A program made the position numbers and the translations under genes. This document shows positions 8,527-18,815 of a stretch of 36,059 nt of DNA, in pieces. The stretch spans positions 1-36,059 of the forward strand of contig JAPKEL010000015.1 of the NCBI GenBank assembly GCA_028822065.1, given 5' to 3'. The DNA is from Woeseiaceae bacterium (GTDB lineage Bacteria > Pseudomonadota > Gammaproteobacteria > Steroidobacterales > Woeseiaceae). Positions within the stretch are counted from its first letter, which is position 1, and every line of letters begins with the position of its first letter. The notes beneath the pieces were generated by a model. It ran no database searches and was not told the origin of the DNA. It was given only the letters and a program-made list of their open reading frames with translations.

Positions 8527-9525
8527 GTGCGTAATCATAAAAAATTAGATCCCGCTTATGCAAATCTTGGTCCTCATGAGATTTTAGCAGCACTTAATAC
8601 GCTAGATTTTACAGATAACGGTCAAATATTAGCCCTTAATAGTTATGAAAATCGTGTTTATCGAGTTGGATTAGAGAGCGGTTTAAATATAGTCCTAAAA
8701 TTCTATCGCCCAAATAGATGGAGTGACTTATCAATAAATGAAGAGCATGAGTTTACAAAAGAATTAGTAGATCTTGGTATCCCTGTAATTGCACCAATGA
8801 TAATTAACAAAAAAACACTTCATCGTTATAAGTCGTATCGATTTTCAATATGGGAATGTTTTGGCGGAAGATCGCCAAACCTCGATGACAAAGGAACACT
8901 AAGACAAATCGGCAGACTTGTCGCAAGAATACATTTGCATGGTGAGTTAAAGGAATTCGATTTCCGGCCCGACTTAAACATAAAAACATACGGATTTGAA
9001 TCAGAGAAATATCTGATTGAAAATATGTTTATCCCTCAAGAATTAGAAAATACGTATATCAGTATTATCGACAATTTATTAGACAATATTAGGACATGCT
9101 TTGAGCATGCAGGAAACTATCAAAAAATACGACTACATGCAGATCTACATCCGAGCAATATCCTAACTCAAGGTGAAAAAATTAAGATCGTTGATCTCGA
9201 TGACGCAAGAAATGGACCGGCAATACAAGATCTTTGGATGTTTATTTCCGGGGAAAAATCAGAGCAGCAATTGCAATTTACAACATTACTCGAAGGTTAT
9301 GAAGAATTCCGCTCTCTCAACTTAAAAGAACTTCATCTCATTGAAGCGCTTAGAACCCTTAGAATAATGCATTATACTGCTTGGATAGCAAAAAGGTGGG
9401 ATGACCCAGCCTTTAAAAAAGCATTTCCGTGGTTTGATACTTCTCGCTTTTGGGATGATCATATTCTCTCACTACGAGAGCAAACATGGTTAATGCAAGA
9501 AGCGCCTTTAGATTTATCATTGTAA
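8527..9525 (+). CDS. srkA: Stress response kinase A (YihE family Ser/Thr kinase)
   Basis: 332 aa. This aminoglycoside-phosphotransferase-fold protein kinase counters stress-induced death in E. coli. NSYENRVYRV near residue 40 and the Lys in VLKFYRP match the ATP-binding region. The catalytic loop is HADLHPSNIL with Asp206 (HGDCHAGNIL in E. coli), and the metal site is DLDDARNGPAIQDLW beginning at Asp223. The start is GTG at 8527; the nearby ATG at 8511 is in another frame and soon stops. No clear ribosome binding site is visible. Confidence 0.92.
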   Translation: MRNHKKLDPAYANLGPHEILAALNTLDFTDNGQILALNSYENRVYRVGLESGLNIVLKFYRPNRWSDLSINEEHEFTKELVDLGIPVIAPMIINKKTLHRYKSYRFSIWECFGGRSPNLDDKGTLRQIGRLVARIHLHGELKEFDFRPDLNIKTYGFESEKYLIENMFIPQELENTYISIIDNLLDNIRTCFEHAGNYQKIRLHADLHPSNILTQGEKIKIVDLDDARNGPAIQDLWMFISGEKSEQQLQFTTLLEGYEEFRSLNLKELHLIEALRTLRIMHYTAWIAKRWDDPAFKKAFPWFDTSRFWDDHILSLREQTWLMQEAPLDLSL

Positions 9526-9589
9526 CTAAACGTAAGCTAGTGAGCTTAGATTGTTGCACTCACAGATAACTCAGTCTAGAGTCTATAAA

Positions 9590-10183
9590 ATGAATACAAA
9601 GTATATTTTAACTATCTTTTCGTTAGTCATTATATTTGGCTGCTCATCACAAGTTAAGATCGATAATCCGAACATACCAAAACTACTTGTTAACCAAATG
9701 CCTTATGATGTAGCGATAAAATATCCAGAAAATTTCAATAATTTCCTTCATGAAGAAAAAGTCATAGGGAAAAAAACTTGGCAAGTTGATTTTTCTCATT
9801 CAAATAAGCTTCTGTTTAATAAGATATTTCAATCTTACTTTAAGAAAGTTACTGTTATAGAGTCTTCAGAAGAGAGGTTATACGATAATTTCAATTTCAC
9901 TATTCAACCAAGTATAGATGCAACCGAATTCTCAGTTCCTGAGCAAAGCCAAGACGAAACTTTCTCGGTATGGATTCGTTATCGCGTAAAAATATTTGAC
10001 CATAATGGTGTAGAAATTATCAATTGGCCTATTAGTGCTTATGGAAAAACTTCAACCACCACTTTTTCTGATAACAATGATCTCGCAAATGCGGCAATTT
10101 TAGCAATGAGAGATGCTGCTGCATTAATAATTCTTCAATTAGAAAAAACAAATAAATTAGCTTTGTCAGCAAAACAAACATAA
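9590..10183 (+). CDS. Putative outer-membrane lipoprotein, function unknown
   Basis: 197 aa from ATG 9590. An upstream in-frame TTG at 9551 would add 13 residues and spoil the signal peptide. A signal peptide ends in the lipobox IIFGC with Cys18 lipidated. The mature part is about 180 residues of mixed alpha/beta character with no catalytic motif that I recognise. The alternation of strands and a C-terminal Ala-rich helix (LANAAILAMRDAAALIILQL) recalls small YajG or LptE-like lipoproteins, but this is a weak resemblance. It is first of three short envelope genes before prc. Confidence 0.65.
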   Translation: MNTKYILTIFSLVIIFGCSSQVKIDNPNIPKLLVNQMPYDVAIKYPENFNNFLHEEKVIGKKTWQVDFSHSNKLLFNKIFQSYFKKVTVIESSEERLYDNFNFTIQPSIDATEFSVPEQSQDETFSVWIRYRVKIFDHNGVEIINWPISAYGKTSTTTFSDNNDLANAAILAMRDAAALIILQLEKTNKLALSAKQT

Positions 10184-10199
10184 TCAACCCAAACTCACT

Positions 10200-10889
10200 A
10201 TGAAAATTATCTATACAAACCAGAACAAGCCGATATATCAATATAAGGTGGTGATTCTTCTTCTCTTGATGCTTATGAGTTTAAGCGCTTGCGTAACTGC
10301 TAGAATTGAAGACAATAGAGTTGGAAATACAGGAATTAATGACGGCGAAGGGATCGTCATCTTGGCGAAAAGTTATCATCTTGGTAACGACACAGAAACA
10401 GATTTCATTAAATGTGTTAGCTCGACTATAAGCAAAGGATCAACTGCTATAAGAGTATTGCCAACGAATACATTCAAAGATTTACTTTTTCCTTGGTTTG
10501 AGCCAAGAACTGCCCCAGCTGATACGAAAAGTCTCGCTAATTTATTAATCAGAAGTCAAGTACGTGATGTTTTTCAAAGTCAGAATTTACGCTATATCGT
10601 TTGGTTAGACGGAAATACAGATAGCTCAGGAGGTGGTGGCAGCATGTCATGCGCTATAGGGCCAAGTGGCGGAGGTTGTTTTGGTTTTGCCTGGTGGCAA
10701 AATGATTCAAAATATGAAGCGACCGTATGGGACGTCCAAGATACAAAAAATGAGGGAAATATTAGCGCGGAATACAGCGGAACGTCTTTTATGCCAGCTA
10801 TTGTTGTTCCCATTCCACTGTTTGCGCGAACACAAGCAAAGGCATGTAAAGGTTTAGCTAATCAACTCAAAATTTTTATTGCCGGGTAG
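10200..10889 (+). CDS. Putative lipoprotein with a Gly/Cys-rich loop, function unknown
   Basis: 229 aa. A positively charged N-terminal stretch and a hydrophobic core end in the lipobox LSAC, with Cys31 lipidated. The mature protein has an odd segment SGGGGSMSCAIGPSGGGC followed by FGFAWW, and a hydrophobic PAIVVPIPLF stretch near the end. Cys residues in the Gly-rich part may form a disulfide. I do not recognise the family. It starts 16 nt after the previous lipoprotein gene, so co-transcription is likely. Confidence 0.65.
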   Translation: MKIIYTNQNKPIYQYKVVILLLLMLMSLSACVTARIEDNRVGNTGINDGEGIVILAKSYHLGNDTETDFIKCVSSTISKGSTAIRVLPTNTFKDLLFPWFEPRTAPADTKSLANLLIRSQVRDVFQSQNLRYIVWLDGNTDSSGGGGSMSCAIGPSGGGCFGFAWWQNDSKYEATVWDVQDTKNEGNISAEYSGTSFMPAIVVPIPLFARTQAKACKGLANQLKIFIAG

Positions 10890-10966
10890 TTAATATAATC
10901 ACAAAATCAAATTTTATAATTAGTAACTCTCAATCATTCAATTAAATTAAAATACAGACAATACGC

Positions 10967-11215
10967 ATGAAAAAAACTATCATAATCATTCTTTTTTTTC
11001 TCTTAGGCCTTTTGGTTTTACCATTTTTATTTTTTGTGGTGAATGACTTTGTGTTTGGAAAATACGGAGGCGAAGGTTTTACAGGATTTTACAATGAGCA
11101 CTTCACATTAATGAAGAATGGCAACCCTGCAGCCTGGTTTATAACATTAAGCCCTTATTTGGTTTACTTAAGCACAAAAATAACAATACAAATTTGTCGT
11201 AATTTCAAACAATAG
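10967..11215 (+). CDS. Small membrane protein, function unknown
   Basis: 82 aa with a strongly hydrophobic helix at about 4-26 and a second at about 56-74, joined by a Gly/Phe-rich loop (GKYGGEGFTGFYNEHF). Two membrane passes are likely. The stop lies 11 nt before the TTG start of prc, so it may be coupled to prc. No ribosome binding site is visible and no family is recognised. Confidence 0.55.
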   Translation: MKKTIIIILFFLLGLLVLPFLFFVVNDFVFGKYGGEGFTGFYNEHFTLMKNGNPAAWFITLSPYLVYLSTKITIQICRNFKQ

Positions 11216-11226
11216 GATTAAATGAG

Positions 11227-13356
11227 TTGAAACATAAATCGCAATTAATAAAAATTAAATATTATTTAATTTTTCCACTTATTACACTTATCTTTGCATT
11301 CGCAAATTCAACGGCCGCAGAAAACAAAAAAAAATTATCACTAAACGCTGAATTAAGGCATGAGAAAGTTGGTGCATTAGTTGAAAGATTGATTGAGCGG
11401 TCACATTATAATCATACTAAAGTTGATGATGAATTATCATCACTAATACTCAACAATTACATTGAAAGTTTAGATGGTAATCGATCGTATTTCATGACGA
11501 CCGATATCGAGGCATTCGAGCTATATCGCTTTAAAATTGACGATATGCTCGGATCAGAACCTCTTCAGCCCGCATTTGATATTTTTGATAAATATCGTAC
11601 GAAAGCAATAAATAGAATGGAATTTGCTCTTGCATTACTTGGTAATGAACCTGATTTCACCATAGATGAAAATTATCAATTTGATCGCTCTGAGAAACCA
11701 TGGTTATCTTCAGCTAATGATCTTGATGAATTATGGAGAAAACGCGTAAAAAATGATGCATTAAACTTAATACTTAATGAAAAAAAATGGCCCGAAACAA
11801 AAGAATTACTGACAAAACGTTATGAAAGATTCCTGAAACAACTCAGGCAATTAAATAATGATGATATCTTTGAAACATTTATGAATGCCGTGGTTCATAC
11901 ACTAGATCCGCACTCAAGCTACTTTTCGCCTAGAAATTCGGAAGAGTATCAAATACAAATGAGTTTATCTTATTTTGGAATAGGTGCATCACTTTCTATA
12001 GAAGATGATTATGTTTCAATTGTTAATATAATTCCTGGTGGACCAGCAGCCATCGACGGAAAGTTAAAACCCAAAGATCGAATATCCGCAATCGCACAAG
12101 ATATCGATGGAGAATTAATTGATGTAATTGGATGGCGATTGGATGATGTGGTCCAATTAATTAGAGGGCCAGCAGACACCGTTGTGCGCTTACAGATACT
12201 TCCTGATGGGTCAGTTCCAGGAGAGATTGAAAAGATTATTAATCTGACAAGAGATCAAGTAAAACTTGAAGAATCAGCTGCAAAAAGTGAGATAATTAAA
12301 ACTCAAAAAAATGATAAGGACTATTCCATTGGTGTTATAGATGTACCAAGCTTTTATCGAGACTACAAAGCTTTAAGTGACGGAGACGAGAAATTCACTA
12401 GTACAACATCAGATGTAAAACGTCTCATATCAGAATTAAAAGAGGACGATATAGACGCACTTATCATTGATTTAAGAAATAACGGTGGCGGTCATCTAAC
12501 TGAGGCAACCGCCCTTTCTGGTTTATTTATTGATAATGGTCCAATTGTACAGCTTCGGAATGCACGTGGAAGAATAAGTAGGTTAGATGATCCGGATCCA
12601 GTACCGAGGTCTACTTATGAAGGGCCACTCATTGTTCTTGTAAATCGATATAGCGCTTCAGCATCAGAAATTTTTGCTGCAGCTATACAAGACTACGGCA
12701 GAGGGATTATCGTCGGTCAACAGACTTTTGGTAAAGGTACTGTACAGAATCTTTACCCGTTAGATCAATACGTAAGAAAAAGTGATGACAAAGGATTAGG
12801 GCAGCTCACATTAACTATTGGTAAATATTATCGGGTGACTGGTGAAAGCACTCAAAATAGAGGTGTAAATCCAGATATCGAGCTTCCCTCTTATATTGAT
12901 GCAACTTCAACGGGAGAAAGTGCACGCAAAACTGCCCTCCCATGGGACACTATACGTTCTTCTAGCTTTAAAAAAGAAAAATCAAATGCGGATTTAATCA
13001 TTACGTTGTTAGCTAATCACGAAACACGAAAAGCATTAGATCCGCATTTAATTTTTCTTGACGAAGATATCCAGGCAGCGAATAACAATAGAGCAAAAAA
13101 AACAGTCTCTCTTAGTAAGAAAAAAAGAAATAAAGAACGAGAAATAAGCTTAGAAAATCGTAAAAAACGAGAAGATAAAAGAAATTTATCCACAAATCAT
13201 ATGGAGAAAAATGATTTGAAGCTTGAAGATGATAATGAAAATACAGATGAGGACATAGATATTCATCTCAATGAAGCTGCTGCAATAGCTACCGATGTTG
13301 TATTTTTAAATAACGGAGATGAAATTTTCAAAAAACAAGCAAACATAATTAAATAA
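11227..13356 (+). CDS. prc: Carboxy-terminal processing (tail-specific) protease Prc
   Basis: 709 aa, against 682 in E. coli. This periplasmic S41 protease trims substrates from the C-terminus, including PBP3 and murein hydrolases in E. coli. It starts with a TTG; TAGGA lies upstream, and the N-terminus gives a good signal peptide (hydrophobic core to about ANSTAA). A PDZ domain lies at about 238-330 (SLSYFGIGASL). The catalytic dyad is Ser478 in SASASEIF and Lys503 in TFGKGTVQ, with the same 25-residue spacing as in E. coli. The C-terminal part is Lys/Arg/Glu-rich (about 610-680). An A9 run codes for Lys residues just after the signal peptide. Confidence 0.94.
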   Translation: MKHKSQLIKIKYYLIFPLITLIFAFANSTAAENKKKLSLNAELRHEKVGALVERLIERSHYNHTKVDDELSSLILNNYIESLDGNRSYFMTTDIEAFELYRFKIDDMLGSEPLQPAFDIFDKYRTKAINRMEFALALLGNEPDFTIDENYQFDRSEKPWLSSANDLDELWRKRVKNDALNLILNEKKWPETKELLTKRYERFLKQLRQLNNDDIFETFMNAVVHTLDPHSSYFSPRNSEEYQIQMSLSYFGIGASLSIEDDYVSIVNIIPGGPAAIDGKLKPKDRISAIAQDIDGELIDVIGWRLDDVVQLIRGPADTVVRLQILPDGSVPGEIEKIINLTRDQVKLEESAAKSEIIKTQKNDKDYSIGVIDVPSFYRDYKALSDGDEKFTSTTSDVKRLISELKEDDIDALIIDLRNNGGGHLTEATALSGLFIDNGPIVQLRNARGRISRLDDPDPVPRSTYEGPLIVLVNRYSASASEIFAAAIQDYGRGIIVGQQTFGKGTVQNLYPLDQYVRKSDDKGLGQLTLTIGKYYRVTGESTQNRGVNPDIELPSYIDATSTGESARKTALPWDTIRSSSFKKEKSNADLIITLLANHETRKALDPHLIFLDEDIQAANNNRAKKTVSLSKKKRNKEREISLENRKKREDKRNLSTNHMEKNDLKLEDDNENTDEDIDIHLNEAAAIATDVVFLNNGDEIFKKQANIIK

Positions 13357-13374
13357 AAAAACAAGCAGTTTGAC

Positions 13375-13824
13375 TCAAGAAAAATAATAACCTTTATCAG
13401 CTATATACTCCAACCACTTGTTGAATATCATATTTTTCCTCCATAAAAAATCAATGAGCTTGTTGTGAGAATGAGCAATTTTATTCAATGCAGTACTATT
13501 TTGATCCTCATTTAGACTCATGACTTGTGCGAGCTTTCCATCTAAATAAATATTAACTTTCAAATTAGGTTCAAATTCAATACCGAGATTATCTTCAAAA
13601 ATATAAGACATTGAAAATGAAATTGTATATTTTGTTTTTTCATTTACTACAAATAAGATATCGTTTTCATCTGCAGTATTCCCAATATAAGAACCCTCAA
13701 GATCTTTGATATTTGGAATTAAATCCAATAGCCTTAAATAATTACTCTCATAGAGTGTCATCAAACCAATAAAAGAATTTGGTTTTACTATTGTCTGAGG
13801 GTTTATTTGGTGGTCATACATCAT
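13375..13824 (-). CDS. DUF1249 (YqiB-like) protein
   Basis: 149 aa, near the E. coli YqiB length of 140. The N-terminal LMTLYESNYLRLLDLIPN matches the DUF1249 signature, and the middle part with ISFSMSYIFEDN fits the family's beta-rich domain. No signal peptide or membrane segment is seen, so it is probably cytoplasmic. The function of the family is unknown. The gene converges on prc (18-nt gap, no hairpin) and lies 35 nt downstream of ppsR. Confidence 0.8.
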   Translation of the reverse strand: MMYDHQINPQTIVKPNSFIGLMTLYESNYLRLLDLIPNIKDLEGSYIGNTADENDILFVVNEKTKYTISFSMSYIFEDNLGIEFEPNLKVNIYLDGKLAQVMSLNEDQNSTALNKIAHSHNKLIDFLWRKNMIFNKWLEYIADKGYYFS

Positions 13825-13859
13825 AAAAATTAGTCATCTATTTTTAACTAAAATAAATT

Positions 13860-14678
13860 TTAAGGTCTAAATCGTCGTTGAACTCCAGTTTGCTCGATTA
13901 TCTTTCCTGAAATTTCCTCAATAGAAAGTTCGGTGGTATCTATAAATTTAATTCCCTTTTTTATATAAATTTTTTCGGCCTCGCGAATTTCATAACTTAC
14001 TTGCTTAATTGACGCATAAGTACCAATAGCGCGACGTTCTTTTCTGATTTGACGTAATCTTTCAGCAGAGATTGTCAGTCCAAATAATTTTTTCTTATAA
14101 GGTTTTAGTGTATCTGGTATTGCACTGTTTTCTAGGTCATCCTCGGTCAAGGGGAAGTTTGCCGCATAAATTCCATATTGCAATGCCATATATAAGCAGG
14201 TAGGTGTCTTACCAGACCGAGAAATACCGATAATAATAATATCTGCCTTATCGTAATGGCGCGTCACACCACCATCGTCATTTGCAAGGGCATAATTAGT
14301 TGCCTCAATACGTTTCATATATGTATTAGCATTACTCATACCATGCGCCAAGCCACTTTTCTTAGTAGATTTTTGCTTTAATTCTTTTTCCAGAGGTTCC
14401 AAAAAAACATCAAATATATCTAAATGCAATCCATTTACTTCTTTAACAATTTCCCTTAGTTCCTCACTTATAAATGTAGAAAAAATAATTGGCTTTAAAG
14501 AATTATCCTTTATTGAAGAATTAATCCTCAAAACAGCTTCTTTAGCCTTGTCTTCGTTATCTATAAATGGCAAAGTCACTTGTTGGAAATCATGACCATT
14601 AAATTGAGTAATCAAACTGTGCCCGAGCGTCTCTGCGGTTACACCTGTTTGATCTGAGAGGAAATATACAAATCGCAC
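13860..14678 (-). CDS. ppsR: PEP synthase regulatory protein (bifunctional kinase/pyrophosphorylase)
   Basis: 272 aa. DUF299-family PpsR inactivates PEP synthase by ADP-dependent phosphorylation and reverses this by Pi-dependent dephosphorylation. MRFVYFLSDQTGVTAETLG at the N-terminus and the P-loop GISRSGKT (151-158) are diagnostic. The start is GTG. It is divergent from its target gene ppsA across an 84-nt A/T-rich spacer, the classical arrangement, so opposing or shared control is likely. Confidence 0.96.
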   Translation of the reverse strand: MRFVYFLSDQTGVTAETLGHSLITQFNGHDFQQVTLPFIDNEDKAKEAVLRINSSIKDNSLKPIIFSTFISEELREIVKEVNGLHLDIFDVFLEPLEKELKQKSTKKSGLAHGMSNANTYMKRIEATNYALANDDGGVTRHYDKADIIIIGISRSGKTPTCLYMALQYGIYAANFPLTEDDLENSAIPDTLKPYKKKLFGLTISAERLRQIRKERRAIGTYASIKQVSYEIREAEKIYIKKGIKFIDTTELSIEEISGKIIEQTGVQRRFRP

Positions 14679-14700
14679 TTTATAATCTTACCTTTATATT

Positions 14701-14724
14701 TTTAATTATTTAATTATTTAATTA
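14701..14724. repeat. Three tandem copies of TTTAATTA in the ppsR/ppsA spacer
   Basis: The 8-bp unit TTTAATTA is repeated exactly three times in the divergent spacer. Each unit holds the palindrome TAATTA. It may be a binding array for an AT-specific regulator, an UP-like element, or simple A/T drift. Confidence 0.5.
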
Positions 14725-14762
14725 TTATTGTCTAATTACTAACCTATTAACTCAAGAAAAAT

Positions 14763-17132
14763 ATGCAAAATCCATACGTTAAAAAACTCAACAAGCTCAA
14801 TATGAACGATATCGAATTAGTCGGGGGGAAAAATGCTTCTCTTGGTGAAATGATAGGGAATCTAACCGAACTGGGTATTAATGTTCCCGGAGGTTTTGCA
14901 ACCACCTCTCATGCCTATCGAGACTTCCTCGGACATAAAAATCTTGGAGAGCGCATAAATAATGCCTTAGATGGGCTTGATGTGAATAAACTTTCAGATC
15001 TAACTTCGACCGGTAAACAAATCAGAAAATGGGTTCTAGAAACAGAGTTACCCGAACAATTAATGCTTGAAATAGAGCGTGAATGGCTGGAGATGTCAGG
15101 AGGCAAAGATATTGCAGTAGCTGTTCGCTCTTCTGCTACCGCAGAAGATCTGCCTGATGCTTCTTTTGCAGGTCAACAGGAAACTTATCTAAATATCAGA
15201 GGACTGGAAAACTTAATCGCAGCTTTGCACCATGTTTACGCCTCTTTATTCACTGACAGAGCGATAGCATATCGTGTTCACCAGGGCTTCGATCATTCTC
15301 TTGTCGCCCTATCAGTTGGTTTTCAACATATGGTTAGAAGTGATATCGGTGCTGCTGGCGTGATATTTACACTAGATACAGAATCTGGGTTCCGAGATGC
15401 AGTCTTTATTACCTCATCCTATGGATTGGGAGAAACAGTGGTACAAGGGTCGGTTAATCCAGATGAATTTTACGTCTATAAACAAGCATTAAAAAATAAT
15501 CACCACCCGATCCTTAGAAAAACTTTGGGTGATAAAGCAATAAAAATGATACTAGGAGAAAGTAAGCACCTTGGCAAAACAGTTCAAATTATTGATGTTC
15601 CTAAGGAAGAGTCTTTAAATTTTTCTATCGATGATAAAGATATTATAGAATTAGCTAAATCGGCCATGGTAATAGAGCAACACTACGGCAGACCAATGGA
15701 TATTGAGTGGGGCAAAGATGGTTCTGACGGCCAGCTGTATATTCTCCAAGCAAGGCCTGAAACAGTTCAAAGTAGGAGTGGTAAAACAATTAATCGCTTC
15801 ACTCTCAAATCACATTCTTCTGTTTTATCCATTGGGAGAAGTATAGGACAAAAAATTGGTGCCGGTACAGCCAAAATAATCAATAACGTCTCAGAAATGC
15901 ATCGAATTCAGCAAGGTGATGTTTTGGTTTCTGATATGACTGATCCAGACTGGGAGCCGGTCATGAAAAAGGCTTCAGCCATAGTCACGAACCGCGGGGG
16001 CAGAACTTGTCATGCAGCTATTATCGCAAGGGAATTAGGTATACCAGCTGTTGTTGGATGTAACAATGCAACCAAATCAATCACCGACGGTCAGTCCGTT
16101 ACAGTAAGTTGTGCTGAAGGTGATGAGGGGTTTATATATGATGGCGTTCTCGAGTTCGAAGAACAACACATTGAAGTTGACTCTCTTCCTGAAATACCCG
16201 TTAAAATCATGATGAATGTAGGTAATCCGGATCGAGCATTTAGTTTCGCCGCCATCCCAAATCACGGAGTTGGTCTAGCACGGCTTGAATTTATCATAAA
16301 TCGCATGATCGGTATTCATCCTAAAGCATTAATAAACTTCAACCAGATGGATGAAAATACACAGGCCTTAATAAACGAACAAATGGCTGGATATGATGAC
16401 CCTGAGGAGTTTTTCGTTACAAAATTAGCCGAGGGTATTAGCACAATAGCAGCTGCATTCGCACCTAAACCGGTTATCGTGAGAATGTCTGATTTTAAAT
16501 CCAATGAATACGCCAATCTCATAGGTGGAAAATTCTTTGAACCTGATGAAGAGAATCCAATGTTAGGATTTAGAGGAGCTGGGCGTTATATATCAAAGGA
16601 ATTCCAAGACTGTTTTGAACTTGAATGCCGAGCCATTAACAAAGTTAGATTAGACATGGGTTTAAAAAATGTGCAACTCATGATTCCATTTATAAGAACC
16701 GTCGCACAGGCCAGTCAAGTAATCGATCTTCTCGCAGCAAATAATTTAGTAAGAGGGCAAAATGAATTAAAGATTATTATGATGTGTGAGCTGCCATCAA
16801 ATGCTCTCTTGGCCGATCAATTTCTTGAATATTTTGATGGAATGTCTATTGGTTCAAATGATATGACTCAATTAACACTTGGCCTGGATAGAGATTCAAG
16901 CTTAATCGCAGATCTTTTTGACGAGAGAGATGAGGCAGTTAAAATGATGCTATCCATGTCAATAGATGCCTGCTTGAAGAAGAATAAATACATTGGAATC
17001 TGTGGGCAAGGTCCATCTGACCATCCAGACCTAGCCGCTTGGTTGCTAGAAAAAAATATTGAAAGCATGTCCTTGAATCCAGATACAGTCGTTGAGACAT
17101 GGATGGCTCTAGCTGGACAAAAAGTTCAATAA
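14763..17132 (+). CDS. ppsA: Phosphoenolpyruvate synthase
   Basis: 789 aa, against 792 in E. coli. It makes PEP from pyruvate and ATP for gluconeogenesis. The N-terminal nucleotide-binding domain has [19 protein letters not shown]. The phosphohistidine domain has [14 protein letters not shown] with His417 (His421 in E. coli). The C-terminal barrel has [12 protein letters not shown] with Cys747 (Cys751 in E. coli). All catalytic parts are present. It is divergent from ppsR and 6 nt upstream of a MAPEG gene. Confidence 0.98.
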   Translation: MQNPYVKKLNKLNMNDIELVGGKNASLGEMIGNLTELGINVPGGFATTSHAYRDFLGHKNLGERINNALDGLDVNKLSDLTSTGKQIRKWVLETELPEQLMLEIEREWLEMSGGKDIAVAVRSSATAEDLPDASFAGQQETYLNIRGLENLIAALHHVYASLFTDRAIAYRVHQGFDHSLVALSVGFQHMVRSDIGAAGVIFTLDTESGFRDAVFITSSYGLGETVVQGSVNPDEFYVYKQALKNNHHPILRKTLGDKAIKMILGESKHLGKTVQIIDVPKEESLNFSIDDKDIIELAKSAMVIEQHYGRPMDIEWGKDGSDGQLYILQARPETVQSRSGKTINRFTLKSHSSVLSIGRSIGQKIGAGTAKIINNVSEMHRIQQGDVLVSDMTDPDWEPVMKKASAIVTNRGGRTCHAAIIARELGIPAVVGCNNATKSITDGQSVTVSCAEGDEGFIYDGVLEFEEQHIEVDSLPEIPVKIMMNVGNPDRAFSFAAIPNHGVGLARLEFIINRMIGIHPKALINFNQMDENTQALINEQMAGYDDPEEFFVTKLAEGISTIAAAFAPKPVIVRMSDFKSNEYANLIGGKFFEPDEENPMLGFRGAGRYISKEFQDCFELECRAINKVRLDMGLKNVQLMIPFIRTVAQASQVIDLLAANNLVRGQNELKIIMMCELPSNALLADQFLEYFDGMSIGSNDMTQLTLGLDRDSSLIADLFDERDEAVKMMLSMSIDACLKKNKYIGICGQGPSDHPDLAAWLLEKNIESMSLNPDTVVETWMALAGQKVQ

Positions 17133-17138
17133 CAATTA

Positions 17139-17537
17139 ATGGCTATGACGCACTTAACAATAGCGTATTGGTGTGTATTGGTAGCCATTATCTTACCAAT
17201 TTTTTGGATAGGTTTTGCCAAAGCTGGTACAAAAAATTATATTCAAACCCACAACTCTGCACCGAGAAAACTCTTAGCCTCACTAGAAGGTTACAGACAA
17301 AGAGCTGTTTGGGCTCAAAAAAATGCATTCGAAGCTCTGCCTGGGTTTGCAGCAGGAACCATCATTGCACATCTCATGCAAGCCCCTCAATTTGATATAA
17401 ACCTGACAGCAATAGTTTTTATTCTTGCACGTTTGACACATGGTATATTCTATCTTATCGATTGGCCCTCTTGGAGGAGCGTGTCTTGGATTGTTGGTTT
17501 TGGCGCTACAATCAATATGTTTTTTATTTCTATATAA
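17139..17537 (+). CDS. MAPEG family membrane protein
   Basis: 132 aa with about four hydrophobic segments. The conserved AQKNAFEALPGFAAG (near residue 65) and ILARLTHGIFYLIDWPSWRS (about 91-110) are typical of bacterial MAPEG proteins related to eukaryotic glutathione transferase/eicosanoid enzymes. The bacterial role is mostly unknown. It starts 6 nt after ppsA, probably in the same transcript. The third codon is a second ATG, so the start is uncertain by two residues. Confidence 0.82.
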   Translation: MAMTHLTIAYWCVLVAIILPIFWIGFAKAGTKNYIQTHNSAPRKLLASLEGYRQRAVWAQKNAFEALPGFAAGTIIAHLMQAPQFDINLTAIVFILARLTHGIFYLIDWPSWRSVSWIVGFGATINMFFISI

Positions 17538-17558
17538 ATTTATCTATTTTAAAAATTA

Positions 17559-18185
17559 TTAAATAAATTCATTTTTTCGCCAAATAGAGAAGTAATTATT
17601 TGCAGGCATATCGTAAAATTTATACTTTGTCATACCCTCTTCATTAGCAAGCATATCTAATTTCTCTATATCTCTAAGACCCATTAAAGGGCTCTGTTTT
17701 TTCAGTATATCGTCAAAATCTTTGTTACTTTTGCTAGTAAAATCATCATTAATTTTAAAAGGCCCGTATAAATAAAATTTTCCACCTATGGGTAGCAGAC
17801 GACCAACCAAAGAGAACATCTTTTTGACATTATTAAAGCTCATGATGTGTGACGTATTAGATGAAAATACATGATCAAAATTAGTAGTAAGATTTTCCTC
17901 ATTTATACCTATTTCTAGGTTAATAGGTAATCTTATGTTTGACCGTTTGTATGACTGAAGCCAAATATTTATACCTGCATGATTGCTATTTACATCACTT
18001 GTAAACCATTCGATAAAGGGAAATTTTTCTGCAAAAAAAATGGCGTGCTGCCCGGTACCTGAACCAATTTCTAGAATATCTGCAGGTACTGTTAACTCTT
18101 TATTTAGAATCTCCAGTATTGGCCACTTATTTCTCTGGGTTGGTGGTGCGTCGGGTCTTTCAATCATACCTGATGTATTATTCAT
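17559..18185 (-). CDS. DUF938 SAM-dependent methyltransferase-like protein
   Basis: 208 aa. The N-terminal [19 protein letters not shown] matches the DUF938 signature. SAM-binding motif I is [11 protein letters not shown] (37-47), followed by acidic motif II around TSDVNS. The substrate is unknown. Its start overlaps the end of orn by 8 nt, so it is translated as the second gene of an orn operon. Confidence 0.85.
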   Translation of the reverse strand: MNNTSGMIERPDAPPTQRNKWPILEILNKELTVPADILEIGSGTGQHAIFFAEKFPFIEWFTSDVNSNHAGINIWLQSYKRSNIRLPINLEIGINEENLTTNFDHVFSSNTSHIMSFNNVKKMFSLVGRLLPIGGKFYLYGPFKINDDFTSKSNKDFDDILKKQSPLMGLRDIEKLDMLANEEGMTKYKFYDMPANNYFSIWRKNEFI

Positions 18186-18735
18186 TTAAGTTAAAAAATG
18201 AAGACCGATAATACGACAGCTCATTTATTGAATCTTTAATATCATCGAGTGCTCTATGTTTGGATTTTTTATTAATGTTCTTGGCTATATCCGATTTCCA
18301 CATTTGAGCAAGAATTTTAATGGTGCTCACATCTAGATTACGGTAATGGAAAAATCTCTCCAATTCAGGCATTTGCCGAGCTAAAAATCGCCTGTCCTGA
18401 CATATTCCATTGCCACATATTGGTGATGAGCCTGGTGCAACATAATCCCTCAAGAATATTAAGGTCTCATTTTCCGCATCTTGCATGCTGGTTATGCTAT
18501 TAAGCACTTTTTCAATCAAACCTGAATCTCCATGATGCTGTGTATTCCAAGCATCCATATCATTCATCACCTGTTGTGATTGATATATAGCAAGAACTGG
18601 GCCTTCAGCTATTATATTCAGATCATAGTCCGTAACGATAGAAGCAATCTCAATGATATTGTCATGCTGAGTGTCTAGCCCAGTCATCTCCAAATCAATC
18701 CAGATTAATTTATTTTTGTCGTTTGATGTTTTCAT
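18178..18735 (-). CDS. orn: Oligoribonuclease
   Basis: 185 aa from ATG 18735; an upstream TTG (18759) would add eight residues unlike the family. Orn degrades 2-5 nt RNAs and pGpG in the cytoplasm and is essential in E. coli. DEDDh residues are visible: Asp14 and Glu16 in [20 protein letters not shown] with the third Asp, and KHRALDDI with the His and last Asp. The divergent orn/rsgA order is conserved in many gammaproteobacteria. Confidence 0.96.
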   Translation of the reverse strand: MKTSNDKNKLIWIDLEMTGLDTQHDNIIEIASIVTDYDLNIIAEGPVLAIYQSQQVMNDMDAWNTQHHGDSGLIEKVLNSITSMQDAENETLIFLRDYVAPGSSPICGNGICQDRRFLARQMPELERFFHYRNLDVSTIKILAQMWKSDIAKNINKKSKHRALDDIKDSINELSYYRSSFFNLNE

Positions 18736-18781
18736 ATGAATATTTATAAATTTGAACAACTAATATAGTTAAAAAATTGAG

Positions 18782-18815
18782 TTTATAGTACATCTAAAAA
18801 ACAATAGACTATAAA
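18782..18815. promoter_or_regulatory. Inverted repeat in the orn/rsgA divergent spacer
   Basis: TTTATAGT (18782-18789) and ACTATAAA (18808-18815) are exact reverse complements separated by 18 nt. The half-sites are 26 bp apart centre to centre. It could be an operator or paired promoter elements; the A/T-rich background makes chance possible. Confidence 0.25.

Noticed and set aside
9551-9589. Upstream TTG start for the first unknown lipoprotein
   Set aside because: It would put 13 polar residues before a good signal peptide; ATG 9590 gives a normal lipoprotein N-terminus.
11336-11344. A9 run in prc as a slippage site
   Set aside because: It lies just after the signal peptide, where a frameshift would make no useful product. 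It shows that A9 runs can occur by chance in this A/T-rich genome.
17099-17395. 98-codon + frame across the ppsA/MAPEG junction
   Set aside because: It overlaps the end of ppsA and most of the MAPEG gene in another frame, and both of those have strong family matches.
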